This document shows, piece after piece, positions 18,594-27,568 of a stretch of 64,000 nt of DNA (its first letter is position 1; the number at the start of each line of letters is the position of its first letter). Made by a program: the position numbers and the translations under genes. The notes under the pieces are model-generated. The model was not told where the DNA came from, made no database searches, and saw only the letters and a list, made by a program, of their open reading frames with translations. Source of the DNA: Clostridium_AD estertheticum_D (GTDB lineage Bacteria; Bacillota; Clostridia; Clostridiales; Clostridiaceae); assembly GCF_018861295.1 (NCBI RefSeq), contig NZ_JAHLDM010000008.1, positions 62,001 through 126,000 of the forward strand, read 5' to 3'.

Positions 18594-19071
18594 ATTAACT
18601 CCTCCTCATATATATAATTCTTTACCACAAATTTATTTGAAGTAAAGTATTTACCAAATTAAAAATGATTTTTTTGAATATTGAAAAGTCATTTTGTTTA
18701 AAAATAGTTTTAATATGTTTATGACTTTTATAAAATATAAATGACTGTTTTATAAAGTTATAATTTATTTTATTTCAGAATTTTAAATATTGTATTTTTC
18801 GAGAAATTTGTTATTATTCAATTCAATTCTGAAAATTGCGAATATTCAACACGTAAAATCATTTATATTAATGTTATTATAGATAAAAAGCCTGTATTTC
18901 TTTATGTTTTATTCTAAATGATTTTTTTGAAATCTTATCATAACCATAATATTTACTTTAAGTGATTTAAATATTAGTTTTAAATAAAAGATTTTTTTGT
19001 TTGAATTTTGAAACAAATGAATTTTGTTTAAATTTATATACTCATTTTCACTCTTTTTTAATTAGTTATTT
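18594..19071 (-). other. Long untranslated leader of the nif operon
   Basis: About 480 very AT-rich bases lie between the best promoter (19078-19106) and the nifH start. No ORF of note is present. A 16-base direct repeat, AAATGATTTTTTTGAA on the plus strand, occurs at 18663-18678 and 18916-18931, and a 9-base direct repeat TGAATTTTG at 19002-19010 and 19018-19026. No clear terminator hairpin was found. A second promoter nearer nifH cannot be excluded in such AT-rich DNA. Confidence 0.4.
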
Positions 19072-19077
19072 TTATTT

Positions 19078-19106
19078 ATATTACTGTCTTTTTGATATAT
19101 AGTCAA
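19078..19106 (-). promoter_or_regulatory. Candidate sigma-A promoter of the nif operon
   Basis: On the minus strand TTGACT (19101-19106) and TAATAT (19078-19083) are separated by 17 bp. There is no obvious sigma-54 (GG-N10-GC) site, consistent with clostridial nif genes. The predicted start is near 19071. Confidence 0.5.
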
Positions 19107-19325
19107 GCTTTTTTTGCAAGTTTTGCATAAGTATTCTTGTAAATCCACCATTTTTTATTATGATATCGTTGCCATATGAATTGATTGAATTTGCAATCGT
19201 TACCGCACTTCCCTTCTGTAATCTGATTTTATTTAACTAACTTCATGTCATTTCTGAAATTAAATCCTTTTTGCAACTTTCCTTCACTTAATAACTATAT
19301 CTATTATGAATTCCCATTAAAAAGG

Positions 19326-19354
19326 TTGACTATTTTAGAATTTAATGGAATAAT
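19326..19354 (+). promoter_or_regulatory. Candidate promoter of mop
   Basis: TTGACT (19326-19331), a 17-bp spacer and AATAAT (19349-19354) lie about 60 bp before the mop ATG, which has a GGGAGG ribosome site. Confidence 0.5.
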
Positions 19355-19417
19355 ATCAATTAATAATTGTACAGTATCTATTAACTACAATTTAATTTTT
19401 GGGAGGTATAAATAATT

Positions 19418-19627
19418 ATGGCATTAAGCGCAAGAAATCAATTAAAAGGAAAAGTTGTATCTATTAACGAAGGGGCAGTTACAGCATACGTCGTTGTTGA
19501 TATTGGCAGTGGTAACCTTGTTACTTCTTCTATATCAATAGCCGCAGTACATGATTTAGATTTAAAAGTTGGTTCAAACGTAACTTCAGTTATAAAAGCT
19601 TCTTCTGTAATGTTAATGACAGAGTAA
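19418..19627 (+). CDS. mop: Molybdenum-pterin/molybdate-binding protein (Mop, molbindin)
   Basis: A 69-residue protein made of a single Mop/TOBE domain: MALSARNQLKGKVVSINEGA, then the conserved SIAAVHDLDLKVGS and VIKASSVML. Molbindins assemble as hexamers that bind molybdate or tungstate oxyanions and act as a cytoplasmic Mo store; C. pasteurianum Mop is the classical example. The gene is divergent from the nif operon and convergent with a regulator gene, and a shared terminator hairpin follows at 19656-19699. Its position between nif and anf genes supports a role in Mo supply or sensing. Confidence 0.93.
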   Translation: MALSARNQLKGKVVSINEGAVTAYVVVDIGSGNLVTSSISIAAVHDLDLKVGSNVTSVIKASSVMLMTE

Positions 19628-19655
19628 AATGTCTTAACTGTTTTTATTATAGAAT

Positions 19656-19699
19656 AAAAGGGATATATGTATTAGTTTTACTAATACTATATCCCTTTT
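19656..19699. terminator. Bidirectional terminator between mop and the regulator
   Basis: AAAAGGGATAT (19656-19666) pairs with ATATCCCTTTT (19689-19699), with extended pairing inward. A- and T-runs flank both sides, so it can end both convergent transcripts. Confidence 0.8.
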
Positions 19700-19735
19700 A
19701 GTATTCTATGTTTAATTACTTTACTAAGGCAATAA

Positions 19736-20722
19736 TTATGGTTGTTCTACTATTTTCCCAGTATCAGTCAAATCATACCCACCTATTCCTCGCAGTTCTT
19801 CCTTAAATTCCTTTGAATTAAGAATTTCAAGTATTGCTTGAAATGGGGGTTTGTTTATATCATCTTTCTTAATTATTAAATCATATCTTTCCTTTTGCAT
19901 AGGTACAAATTGAATATTTTCAACCTGCTGAGCAACCTTTTCATTGCCTATAGCTACATCTGCATCACCACGTGCAACAGTACTAGCAACAGCTAAATGT
20001 GATAATGCTTCGCTTTCATACCCATTAATTGACTGCCATGGTATTCCAAGTTTACATAATTTTTCATCTATTAGAACTCGTACTCCACAACCTCTTTCTC
20101 TATTAATCATTAAAACATCAGATCTAGTTAAATCCTTCCACGTAGTTATGCTTTTAGGATTACCTTTAGCAACATAGAAACCTTGCATACGGCATACTAA
20201 ATGAATAATAATACAAGGTACTCCCGGAAGTATTCTACGTACATAAGGGATATTGTAAACTCCAGTATCACCATCCCATAGATGTGCTGTAGCAATATTT
20301 ATATTGCCTCTATATAATTCAACTAGACCATTGTAACTTCCTATATAACGTCTAAGCGCCTGAAGTCCATTAGGATGTTGTTCTAAATGCCGAGTTAAAA
20401 CATCCAAAAGAATATCTTGACCACAAATTATAAAATCACTTTTATAACTTGAACCAAGCAAATCTTTTTTGGTATTTAGTGAAGTTATAATTGGATTATT
20501 GATTTTTTCCACATTAATTTGTTCAACATTAATTGATGAAGTTTTAATATTAGTTCTACTTTTATTCTTGTACTTTTCAATATCAATTTCATCTATTCGT
20601 ACCTTTCTACCTACTCTATAAGAAGAAAGTTCTCCTCTTTTTATTAATTCATATACTGTATTTTTAGAAATATTTAAAACTTGTGCAACTTCCTGAGTTG
20701 TTAATCCTGAGTTTGCTTCCAT
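19736..20722 (-). CDS. DNA-binding regulator with substrate-binding domain (candidate molybdate sensor, copy 1)
   Basis: This 328-residue protein has an excisionase/MerR-like helix-turn-helix at the N-terminus (LTTQEVAQVLNISKNTVYEL and VGRKVRIDEIDIEKY, residues about 6-55) and a periplasmic-binding-protein-like domain (about 110-328) with ATAHLWDG, RMQGFYVAKGNPK, STVARGDADVAIG and a C-terminal GGYDLTDTG. Such fusions are intracellular ligand-sensing regulators often linked to molybdate genes. The TTG at 20731 abuts GGGAG, so the ATG at 20722 is the better start. Neighbours are mop, nif and anf, and a paralogue sits beside modABC (32219-33184). Sensing of molybdate or tungstate is inference from context. 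Confidence 0.75.
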   Translation of the reverse strand: MEANSGLTTQEVAQVLNISKNTVYELIKRGELSSYRVGRKVRIDEIDIEKYKNKSRTNIKTSSINVEQINVEKINNPIITSLNTKKDLLGSSYKSDFIICGQDILLDVLTRHLEQHPNGLQALRRYIGSYNGLVELYRGNINIATAHLWDGDTGVYNIPYVRRILPGVPCIIIHLVCRMQGFYVAKGNPKSITTWKDLTRSDVLMINRERGCGVRVLIDEKLCKLGIPWQSINGYESEALSHLAVASTVARGDADVAIGNEKVAQQVENIQFVPMQKERYDLIIKKDDINKPPFQAILEILNSKEFKEELRGIGGYDLTDTGKIVEQP

Positions 20723-20911
20723 AATAAACAATTCTCCCTTCGACTTTCCAAAAATAATTACTATATTATTGATTTATCTTAATATTAGCATTATAATATT
20801 TCTATATACAGTCTCATTATGTTTAACACAATTCATCTTAATTATATACCAAATAGTGCAATTAATAAAGCTATAGAAAAAATTCAAAATTGTAAAGGAG
20901 GCATTCTATAA

Positions 20912-22459
20912 TTGGAGTTAATTAAAGATAATTCAAATTCAGTAAATTTAAACATCGGAAGTTTTTCAAGAATGATAGGTCAAACTTGGAATGTCCCTGA
21001 AAATGTTCTTGAAAATTACATATTAGCAAACGTAAGCATATCAATGATTAGAAATCCTAACATGAAAAAAGATATTAACAAATTATATCTTCTTGATAAA
21101 ATTAAATATTATGAAGTTGTTAAAAAATCTTCCTGTGCAAAACATATTATTATGACACAAGGTACACTTGAGCAAGAAATTGAAGGAAGAAAAGCACTTG
21201 GTATTCTTTTAATTGCGGAGAATGATTATAACTTAAGAAGCACTATAATTAAATTGCTTAGAAAACACTATTCAGTAGTCTTTAATGCAGTTAAAAAGTA
21301 TGATAAAAGAGAGCTAACTAAAAGATATCATCTAATGGATGAAGTTACAATGAAAACAGAAGCAAGACTTGAAGCAGCAATATACTTTTATTTTGGTATA
21401 TATCGCAATGCAAACGAAGTTGATCAAGGGTTTTTTAAATCAATTATTAATGATATAAAAACGTTTGAGTTTTGCGACCCCATGACAAGAGACATAACGA
21501 AGGAATTAGAAGTACATAAAAACGAGCTTCAAGAGATCAAATCATTACTCAAAAGGGAGTATGGTAAAATAAATAGTTTTAAAGATATTTTAAACAGCAA
21601 TGTAAATATTATTGAAGAATCAGGTGGAATTCTTGAGAATATTTTCATTATTAATAAACTCGATGTTAATCATCTCTTCTCAGACTCGAACTTTTTAAAT
21701 ATCGATGAAATATTATTATCCTATATTAAAATGGGATATACTTCTTTGGACTCTAAAGTGATACTTCAAGTTCTTGTAAATGGTATTTTCATAAAATCAT
21801 TAATTAATGAATATAAAAAATCTAAGAACCTATATTTTGAAAATAATCAAGAAACATTGCTTATTAAAATAAACTTTTTAGAAAACAATTTAAATATTGT
21901 TAATCTTGCAAATACAGATATGTCAAATAAGTTAACTATTTCTAAGAAACAAAATACAAAATTTGAAGAAACTCTAAATAGTCAGATAAATAAATTAAAT
22001 AAAACACATAATTCTCAAGTTGTGGAAATGCAAAATAGAATCACTGATCTTGAAAACCAGTTATTAGCTGAGAAAAGATATAAAGCTGAATTAAACGGTT
22101 TACGAGAATATGTTTTCAAAATAAATAATGATTATATCCCCTTAGAACAAACAAAGTCATTATCAGATTACATATCAAATATTAATATTATTATCATAGG
22201 TGGTGCTAAAGACTGGAGAAGAAAATTCAGAGAAAAATATCCAGAGCTTAGAACGCTGCACGGCTTTAGTGAAAATTTTGATACTAGTGTTTTAGTCAAT
22301 TGCGATTATGTGTTTTTCTATCCCGGCTTTATGAATCACGCAACCTATTACAAAGCCATGAGTTTTATAAGAACTAATCAGCTTAAATTTGGATATATAG
22401 GAAAAACAAATATAGACTTAGTAGAACTAGAAATAATTGATGAATTAGATAAAATATGA
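20912..22459 (+). CDS. DUF2325-like protein encoded between the two nitrogenase operons
   Basis: A 515-residue protein starting at TTG (20912) with an AAAGGAGG ribosome site about 10 nt before it; no ATG fits. The N-terminal 320 residues are alpha-helical with no motif I know. Residues about 330-410 are a coiled coil rich in Lys, Asn, Glu and Gln. The last 85 residues (INIIIIGGAKDW, LRTLHGF, CDYVFFYPGFMNHATYYKA) resemble DUF2325, a Rossmann-like domain of unknown function with a conserved histidine. It is divergent from the regulator gene and convergent with the anf operon. A role in nitrogen fixation is suggested by position only. Confidence 0.7.
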   Translation: MELIKDNSNSVNLNIGSFSRMIGQTWNVPENVLENYILANVSISMIRNPNMKKDINKLYLLDKIKYYEVVKKSSCAKHIIMTQGTLEQEIEGRKALGILLIAENDYNLRSTIIKLLRKHYSVVFNAVKKYDKRELTKRYHLMDEVTMKTEARLEAAIYFYFGIYRNANEVDQGFFKSIINDIKTFEFCDPMTRDITKELEVHKNELQEIKSLLKREYGKINSFKDILNSNVNIIEESGGILENIFIINKLDVNHLFSDSNFLNIDEILLSYIKMGYTSLDSKVILQVLVNGIFIKSLINEYKKSKNLYFENNQETLLIKINFLENNLNIVNLANTDMSNKLTISKKQNTKFEETLNSQINKLNKTHNSQVVEMQNRITDLENQLLAEKRYKAELNGLREYVFKINNDYIPLEQTKSLSDYISNINIIIIGGAKDWRRKFREKYPELRTLHGFSENFDTSVLVNCDYVFFYPGFMNHATYYKAMSFIRTNQLKFGYIGKTNIDLVELEIIDELDKI

Positions 22460-22490
22460 TGAATATAAAAAAAGATATGTCTATTATAAA

Positions 22491-22519
22491 ACAGTCGCCA
22501 ATAAATTATAGGCGACCGT
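22491..22519. terminator. Bidirectional terminator
   Basis: ACAGTCGCC pairs with GGCGACCGT (one G-T pair) around a short AT loop. A T-run on the plus side and A-run on the other let it serve both the DUF2325-like gene and the anf operon. Confidence 0.8.
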
Positions 22520-22532
22520 TTATTTTTTTTAC

Positions 22533-23165
22533 TTATAAAGTAGTACTAATATTATGAGAATAAACCTTTACCCTCATTGTTCCATCATTTATTTTTTCTA
22601 TGTCTGAACTTAAATTTAGTTTACTAAACTCACCACCAAACCATAGTGGAACATGTGTACAAATTATTTCAAGTTTCTTAAACTCAGTATTATTAATGAA
22701 AGGCAAAAGTAATTGTTTAGATGTTAATTTTTCATTATCTTCCATTTCTGCTTGTATATCAATAAAATAATACCCCTCCTTCCCATTTATCGAAGGTCTT
22801 GGTATAATCTCAGCTCTCTGTTTTTTAAGTTTTCTCTCTTCCTCACCTTTTAATACAAGTTCTAAGAAACCTTCAGGCGTGCCTTCTACCTTCAAAAGGT
22901 TAAAACCCATGTTATCAAGTATAGTATATGGAAGCCCTTTAACATCACCCGCTACAAAGACCTTACATTCGCCGAGAGCATCAGCCATATTTTTAACATT
23001 ATCACGAATTGTTTCCGTGCTCATTAAATCGTTAATTTCAAAAATGATTTCCTTTATTACTTTCCACTCTGATTTTTCCTTTAAATATAGCTTAGTTACC
23101 CCACTTTGATTAAAAGAGATTGTTTTACCATTTTCACCAAGAAACACTGCAATTTCCATGCCCAT
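22533..23165 (-). CDS. anfO: AnfO-family protein (copy 2, anf operon)
   Basis: A 210-residue AnfO-family protein (MGMEIAVFLGENGKT, FINNTEFKKLEIICTHVP). In iron-only nitrogenase clusters anfO follows anfK and is needed for full Fe-nitrogenase activity, though its chemistry is unsettled. Here one acetyltransferase gene intervenes, and 26 nt separate the two, so co-transcription is likely. A GGGGG ribosome site supports the ATG at 23165. It is paralogous to the gene at 7203-7829. Confidence 0.85.
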   Translation of the reverse strand: MGMEIAVFLGENGKTISFNQSGVTKLYLKEKSEWKVIKEIIFEINDLMSTETIRDNVKNMADALGECKVFVAGDVKGLPYTILDNMGFNLLKVEGTPEGFLELVLKGEEERKLKKQRAEIIPRPSINGKEGYYFIDIQAEMEDNEKLTSKQLLLPFINNTEFKKLEIICTHVPLWFGGEFSKLNLSSDIEKINDGTMRVKVYSHNISTTL

Positions 23166-23191
23166 AATTTTACCCCCTATAATTTTTATAT

Positions 23192-23683
23192 TTACTCACT
23201 GTTTCCAGCGGTTGGAGTGATTCCATCAAGAGGCATAGTATACCTTACAAATCCATCCGCCCGGCAAAATTTATCATAAACAGATCTAGCTGTTGTATTC
23301 CCTATGCGAGTCATCCAATAAACTCTAGTCCAATTGTTTTCCAAACCTATGTTAATAAGTCTCTGTATCATAAGTTTCGAGGCGCCTCTTCCTCTTTTCT
23401 TTGGTATAACAAACAAATCATCCATGAGGCAAGCAAGCCCCTCACTCCAAGTATATTCGTGAAGTACATAATTAGCAAAACCTATAATTTCACCATTATC
23501 AACAGCAATAAGTGCGCATATGGAACTTGATGTATTAATTATTCGTGCCCAGGTTGATTCAGTAATATTTTCAGGCACAATAACTCCATAAAATGAATTG
23601 TAATCTGCCCACATCGCCTTCCAAGCTATTTCGTCATTGTAATTTGCTGTTCTAATTTCAATCCCCTTAGCTATGCTTTCCAT
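23192..23683 (-). CDS. GNAT-family N-acetyltransferase in the anf operon
   Basis: This 163-residue protein has the GNAT fold signature: VDNGEIIGFANYVLH (beta4), LMDDLFVIPKKRGRGASKLM containing the acetyl-CoA-binding loop K-R-G-R-G-A, and a C-terminal TTARSVYDKFC typical of motif B. It should transfer an acetyl group from acetyl-CoA to an amine; the acceptor is unknown. It lies between anfK and anfO on the same strand, after a hairpin at 23716-23749. It might modify a nitrogenase component or simply be carried along; the sequence does not decide. Confidence 0.85.
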   Translation of the reverse strand: MESIAKGIEIRTANYNDEIAWKAMWADYNSFYGVIVPENITESTWARIINTSSSICALIAVDNGEIIGFANYVLHEYTWSEGLACLMDDLFVIPKKRGRGASKLMIQRLINIGLENNWTRVYWMTRIGNTTARSVYDKFCRADGFVRYTMPLDGITPTAGNSE

Positions 23684-23715
23684 TTATAAATCACCTCTTT
23701 ATAAAATTAATAATT

Positions 23716-23749
23716 AGGACACCTCGAGAAATCATTCTCGAAGTGTCCT
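23716..23749 (-). terminator. Hairpin between anfK and the acetyltransferase gene
   Basis: A GGACAC...GTGTCC inverted repeat extended by CTCGAG/CTCGAA forms a strong stem. On the minus strand the following T-run is weak, so it may be a partial terminator or a processing and stability hairpin that lowers expression of the GNAT and anfO genes relative to anfK. Confidence 0.5.
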
Positions 23750-23826
23750 TTGGTTTCGTTAAACTATAACTTGTAATGACTTTTATATTATAAAATCATT
23801 TAAAAATATAATTCATTAAATATGTC

Positions 23827-25218
23827 TTACCATACATTCAATACCCATTCCTTATTCTTCTTATACTCCATATCAGTAAATATTGTGTTGGCCATCTGTT
23901 CTCCTAGCCACATTGCACCTGCATAACCAACTACAGGATAACGATACATTCCTGCACGATCATAAGTCGGAAAACCCACTCGTAGCATTGGGATATTGTT
24001 GTCAATAGCGATGTACCTACCTTTAGAATGTCCCAAAATAAGATCAAGTTCAAGTCCTTCGTTCTTGATTCTGTTTTCAAGTTCCCAAAAATCTGCATTA
24101 GTAATTATCTCCATGTCATAATCAACATTTTCCTTAAGTGCCATAATTCTTAGATCTTTCTTATATCCCTTATTGTCGTCACCAAGTAAAAGCAGTACCG
24201 GTTTCATTTCTAAATCAAGACAAAATTCAGCAAGACCGATAACTAGGTCTGGATTTCCGTATATCGCTACCTTCTTACCCGCTAAAAACATATGAGTAAT
24301 ATCACTAAGTGCATCAATTGCAATTCCACGTTCAGCAACTAAAGACTTAGGAATTGACTTACCAGTCATTTTCTTTACATTTTGCAGAAATATATCCGTA
24401 TTCCTTATTCCAATAGGAGTAGGTCCAAGAATCATTGGAACCCCAAATTCATTTTGAAGATATTCAGCTGCTTTTCCACCCTCATACCTATTAAGAGCAA
24501 TAGTTCCAATTGCATTTGCGGTTCCAGTTAAATCTGCAATTGTAGTATTTCCATGGGAAGTAGCGTTTCCATCTGGCATTAACGGAGAATCAAAACTTTC
24601 AATTTCAAAAAGTACAGTTGCATCTACTTCCATTTCTGACAAGAGATGCTTAAGTGCTGTAACATCTCCCGGATTTACCCATCCAGTAATAAGATTTAAT
24701 TTTTCATTAGACACATCTTCTTTTTTGGCAAAAGCTTTTATAAACTCCTCTACTGCCACATCGTATCCGCTTATCATACTTCCCTTAAAACTTGGTGTAT
24801 GCATTGGGACAAGATGAACTTCTCTCCCAGCATATTTTTCTTTTAAAAGTCCTTTATTTAATTTCGTAATAACCCCATCTATATCATCACCAATAATCTC
24901 TGTTGAACATGTTGTAATGATTGGTATGACTTTCACATGTGGATACCTCATCAAAAGAACATCTACTGCTTCTTCAACACGATTTAGTGCACCAAATACC
25001 GCACCATCCTCATGTAGTGATGAAGATGCAATCTCAAAGCTCTCCTTGAAATGTTGTGAAAACAGAAGCCTAACAAACATAACGCATCCTTGTCCTCCAT
25101 GAACTATTCCGATACAATCTTTTACTCCTATGCTGGCATACTGAGCTCCACAAGGCTGGCATGTAAATATTGGGTTGATAATGCCAGCACGTTCCTTTTG
25201 TTTTAATTCACAAGACAT
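23827..25218 (-). CDS. anfK: Iron-only nitrogenase beta chain
   Basis: A 463-residue AnfK. P-cluster cysteines are at Cys20 or Cys23 (NPIFTCQPCGAQ), Cys45 (HGGQGCVMFVR) and Cys104 (TTCSTEIIGDD). The sequence IGIVHGGQGC and the ending YPVVGYAGAMWLGEQMAN match the alternative-nitrogenase beta chain and differ clearly from NifK at 14006-15376. With AnfD and AnfG it forms component 1 of the Fe-only enzyme. It starts 16 nt after anfG. Confidence 0.95.
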   Translation of the reverse strand: MSCELKQKERAGIINPIFTCQPCGAQYASIGVKDCIGIVHGGQGCVMFVRLLFSQHFKESFEIASSSLHEDGAVFGALNRVEEAVDVLLMRYPHVKVIPIITTCSTEIIGDDIDGVITKLNKGLLKEKYAGREVHLVPMHTPSFKGSMISGYDVAVEEFIKAFAKKEDVSNEKLNLITGWVNPGDVTALKHLLSEMEVDATVLFEIESFDSPLMPDGNATSHGNTTIADLTGTANAIGTIALNRYEGGKAAEYLQNEFGVPMILGPTPIGIRNTDIFLQNVKKMTGKSIPKSLVAERGIAIDALSDITHMFLAGKKVAIYGNPDLVIGLAEFCLDLEMKPVLLLLGDDNKGYKKDLRIMALKENVDYDMEIITNADFWELENRIKNEGLELDLILGHSKGRYIAIDNNIPMLRVGFPTYDRAGMYRYPVVGYAGAMWLGEQMANTIFTDMEYKKNKEWVLNVW

Positions 25219-25233
25219 AATATCACCCCTTAT

Positions 25234-25572
25234 TTAATATAGTTTGTCATTAATTTCTGTATTACGCGACGCTGTAATGGTTAAATAATCAACACGATCC
25301 TTAAATCCCTGCATGAGTATCTTAATCTTAGGTTTTTCCATTGTAACAATCCATGGAAATAATCGTTTATAGTTATCTGAAAGAAGTTGAGCCTCGACCC
25401 AGTAACATCTATCCGCAGGTGTTCCCATATCCACAGGCTCATCACACAACAATTGAGTAGCTTTTTCAATTATATTCTCATTTTGATTCTTTCTATCCCA
25501 AGCCCGGGAATTAAACTGCCATAGACAATTTTTCATTATATAATCCACAAGTTGTTCTATTTTATCTTCCAC
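25234..25572 (-). CDS. anfG: Iron-only nitrogenase delta chain
   Basis: A 112-residue AnfG. The delta subunit exists only in the alternative (V or Fe-only) nitrogenases and shows the expected features: QLVDYIMKNCLWQFNSRAWD near the N-terminus and PADRCYWVEAQLLSD. It binds the alpha chain and is needed for insertion or stability of the cofactor. Its presence between anfD and anfK proves that this second operon is an alternative nitrogenase and not a second Mo enzyme. Confidence 0.95.
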   Translation of the reverse strand: MEDKIEQLVDYIMKNCLWQFNSRAWDRKNQNENIIEKATQLLCDEPVDMGTPADRCYWVEAQLLSDNYKRLFPWIVTMEKPKIKILMQGFKDRVDYLTITASRNTEINDKLY

Positions 25573-25594
25573 AATATCTCCTCCTTTACTCAGT

Positions 25595-27157
25595 TTACTT
25601 CGCTATAACCGGTTTTACCGGGTAACTTGGATATACCTTATTACGAAGTGGTGTGATAATATCGTACTCCCCGCTATATTCCCTGAGGTACTGCGAAGCT
25701 TTTACCTCCTCACTTAAATCCACTGATGATATCATATTTGGTGTCATAAATGCTGCATCCATAGGTGTTTCATCTTTACTTATATCTATCAAAGCAAGCT
25801 GATGAATTGGTGAATATATCGCATTATACATATCACGTGCAAGTCTTACCCATCCCTCGTATCCCTTATATGGACCATTATGATAAGCATGTACATTAAT
25901 GTATGGGACTCTAATTTTTTTAGCAACCTCACCTGGTCTTTTTCCAGTTAAAACTATATCTGGTTTTAATGTAAGCATCGCTTCCATGCACTCTAGTTCG
26001 TTTGGATCATCAATTGCCATAGCGCTTTCTCCACATCTAGCAATACCTTTTTCAAAATCTCCCTGATGACCGAATTTTGAATACACTGAGACAACCTCCA
26101 TTCCCATTTCTGTATGAAGTATATTTGCCCAATGCCAAAGTTTAGATCCGCCCGGCCATAAACATACTTTCTTTCCTCTAAGGCGTTCTTTATACCAATC
26201 AAGTTCTGGCTTCCATCTGGCAGTTTGTTCATCAATAATCACCTCTGCTCTATCTTCAATCCCAAAGAATAAACCAATCTTTTTTAGTGTTGTGGTCATT
26301 GGTTCAAATCCAAACCCATCAATATCAAGCCTTGGAGTTCCATATCTTTTCCTTAGTTCATTACATATATACTCAGCGGACCTTGCACACTCAAGTACAT
26401 TTAACTGTGCCTTATCCATAGCTCTAAGGTCATCATAAGATCCATTACCAGTAAAAGTTGAAAGAACTTGAATACCCATTCTCTTAAAATAATCAACCAT
26501 AACTTCTTGATCACCTTGAATGTTATACTCTCCTACATAATTAATGACATAATCACTGGTTATTTTAGGTTCAAATGTTCCAACCTTCTGATCTATCCAT
26601 GCTATATTAATTTTGTGATGTCCTGCTGATTGACTAGGCCCAGCAAATCCTGGAGAATTACAAACAAATATATCAACATCGGGCATTTCATCCATTACTT
26701 CTTTAGCAATAGCATCTATATCGTCTCCTATAAGTGCTGTAGAGCAAGTAGAGTAGAGAGTCATCCTTTTTATCTTAGGAAATGCCTTAAATGCCTCAAT
26801 AATATTATTTTTCAGTAGCTTTTCAGCTCCAAATACAATATTCTTTTCTTTTACATCTGTGGCAAAAGTATATTTAATTTGAAAGTTATCATTATCGCTT
26901 AAATAACGTTTAGTTTGCCAAGTATCATAAGTACACCCAATTGGTCCATGACTCATATGCAGAACATCCTTCATTGGTGTACCGATAACATGTTTAGCTC
27001 CGCAGTATGCACATCCACGTTCCGAAAGTGACCCTGGAATTGTGTTGAGATATCCCAAAGGAAGGCATGACGTCAAATCCTCGCCTTTTCCTTTTATAAC
27101 TACATGTTTTTCTCTTTCAGGAATACATTCACTACATTTAAACAAATGATTTGGCAT
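25595..27157 (-). CDS. anfD: Iron-only nitrogenase alpha chain
   Basis: A 520-residue AnfD. P-cluster cysteines are near Cys49/Cys52 (ERGCAYCGAK), Cys75 (HGPIGCTYDTW) and Cys138 (YSTCSTALIGDD); the pocket histidine is His180 (QSAGHHKIN); the FeFe-cofactor ligands are Cys257 (LECARSAEYICNELR) and His423 (NVHAYHNGPYKGYEGW), the same numbers as in Azotobacter AnfD. The start block PNHLFKCSECIPERE, TSCLPLGYLNTIPG and the conserved LWPGGSKLWHW mark AnfD rather than VnfD. It reduces N2 with a FeFe cofactor when Mo is scarce. All ligands are intact. Confidence 0.96.
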   Translation of the reverse strand: MPNHLFKCSECIPEREKHVVIKGKGEDLTSCLPLGYLNTIPGSLSERGCAYCGAKHVIGTPMKDVLHMSHGPIGCTYDTWQTKRYLSDNDNFQIKYTFATDVKEKNIVFGAEKLLKNNIIEAFKAFPKIKRMTLYSTCSTALIGDDIDAIAKEVMDEMPDVDIFVCNSPGFAGPSQSAGHHKINIAWIDQKVGTFEPKITSDYVINYVGEYNIQGDQEVMVDYFKRMGIQVLSTFTGNGSYDDLRAMDKAQLNVLECARSAEYICNELRKRYGTPRLDIDGFGFEPMTTTLKKIGLFFGIEDRAEVIIDEQTARWKPELDWYKERLRGKKVCLWPGGSKLWHWANILHTEMGMEVVSVYSKFGHQGDFEKGIARCGESAMAIDDPNELECMEAMLTLKPDIVLTGKRPGEVAKKIRVPYINVHAYHNGPYKGYEGWVRLARDMYNAIYSPIHQLALIDISKDETPMDAAFMTPNMISSVDLSEEVKASQYLREYSGEYDIITPLRNKVYPSYPVKPVIAK

Positions 27158-27184
27158 ATTTCATTCCTCCTTGTTGTTTTTATA

Positions 27185-27556
27185 TCAAAGAACAGCTTTA
27201 TCGCCTTCTTCGTTTGTACTTATCCGCACGCCATTATCCACCGGACAAACGAATATCTTCCCGTCCCCTATCTGTCCCGTATTGTTTGCCTCAATGATTG
27301 TTTGGATCACAATTTCTACATCGGCATCACTAACTACTATTGACAAAAGTCGTTTGGGTATATACTGCATGCCTCCTTGCTTGCCCTTAGCTATTTCATT
27401 TGGTCTAATATCACAACTAAGTTCGCCAGCAATACCTCTCTGATTACCACGCCCAAGGACTGAATTTGCAGTTAGCCCTACGAACCCAAGCTTTTCAAGA
27501 GCATCTTTAGTTTGTCCCACTTTCTTTGGACGGATGATTGTAAATATTTCTTTCAT
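27185..27556 (-). CDS. nifI2: PII-like regulator NifI2 of the anf operon
   Basis: A 123-residue GlnB-family protein (MKEIFTIIRPKKVGQTKDAL, LGRGNQRG) paralogous to the nifI2 gene at 16998-17381 but clearly diverged. It lies 12 nt after nifI1 and 27 nt before anfD. It should pair with the adjacent NifI1 to switch off the Fe-only enzyme by direct binding under nitrogen excess. Whether the two NifI pairs cross-react with the other component 1 cannot be told. Confidence 0.9.
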   Translation of the reverse strand: MKEIFTIIRPKKVGQTKDALEKLGFVGLTANSVLGRGNQRGIAGELSCDIRPNEIAKGKQGGMQYIPKRLLSIVVSDADVEIVIQTIIEANNTGQIGDGKIFVCPVDNGVRISTNEEGDKAVL

Positions 27557-27568
27557 ATTTGCACCCCC

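Noticed and set aside
18594..19417. CRISPR-like or tandem repeats in the nif leader
   Set aside because: The repeats are only two copies of 16 and 9 bases in AT-rich DNA, with no regular spacers. No CRISPR array was seen anywhere in the window.
25595..27157. Possible vanadium nitrogenase (vnfD) instead of anfD
   Set aside because: The N-terminal block, the LWPGGSKLWHW region and ligand numbering (Cys257, His423) match AnfD, and the neighbouring genes are anfO rather than vnfEN or vnfX.
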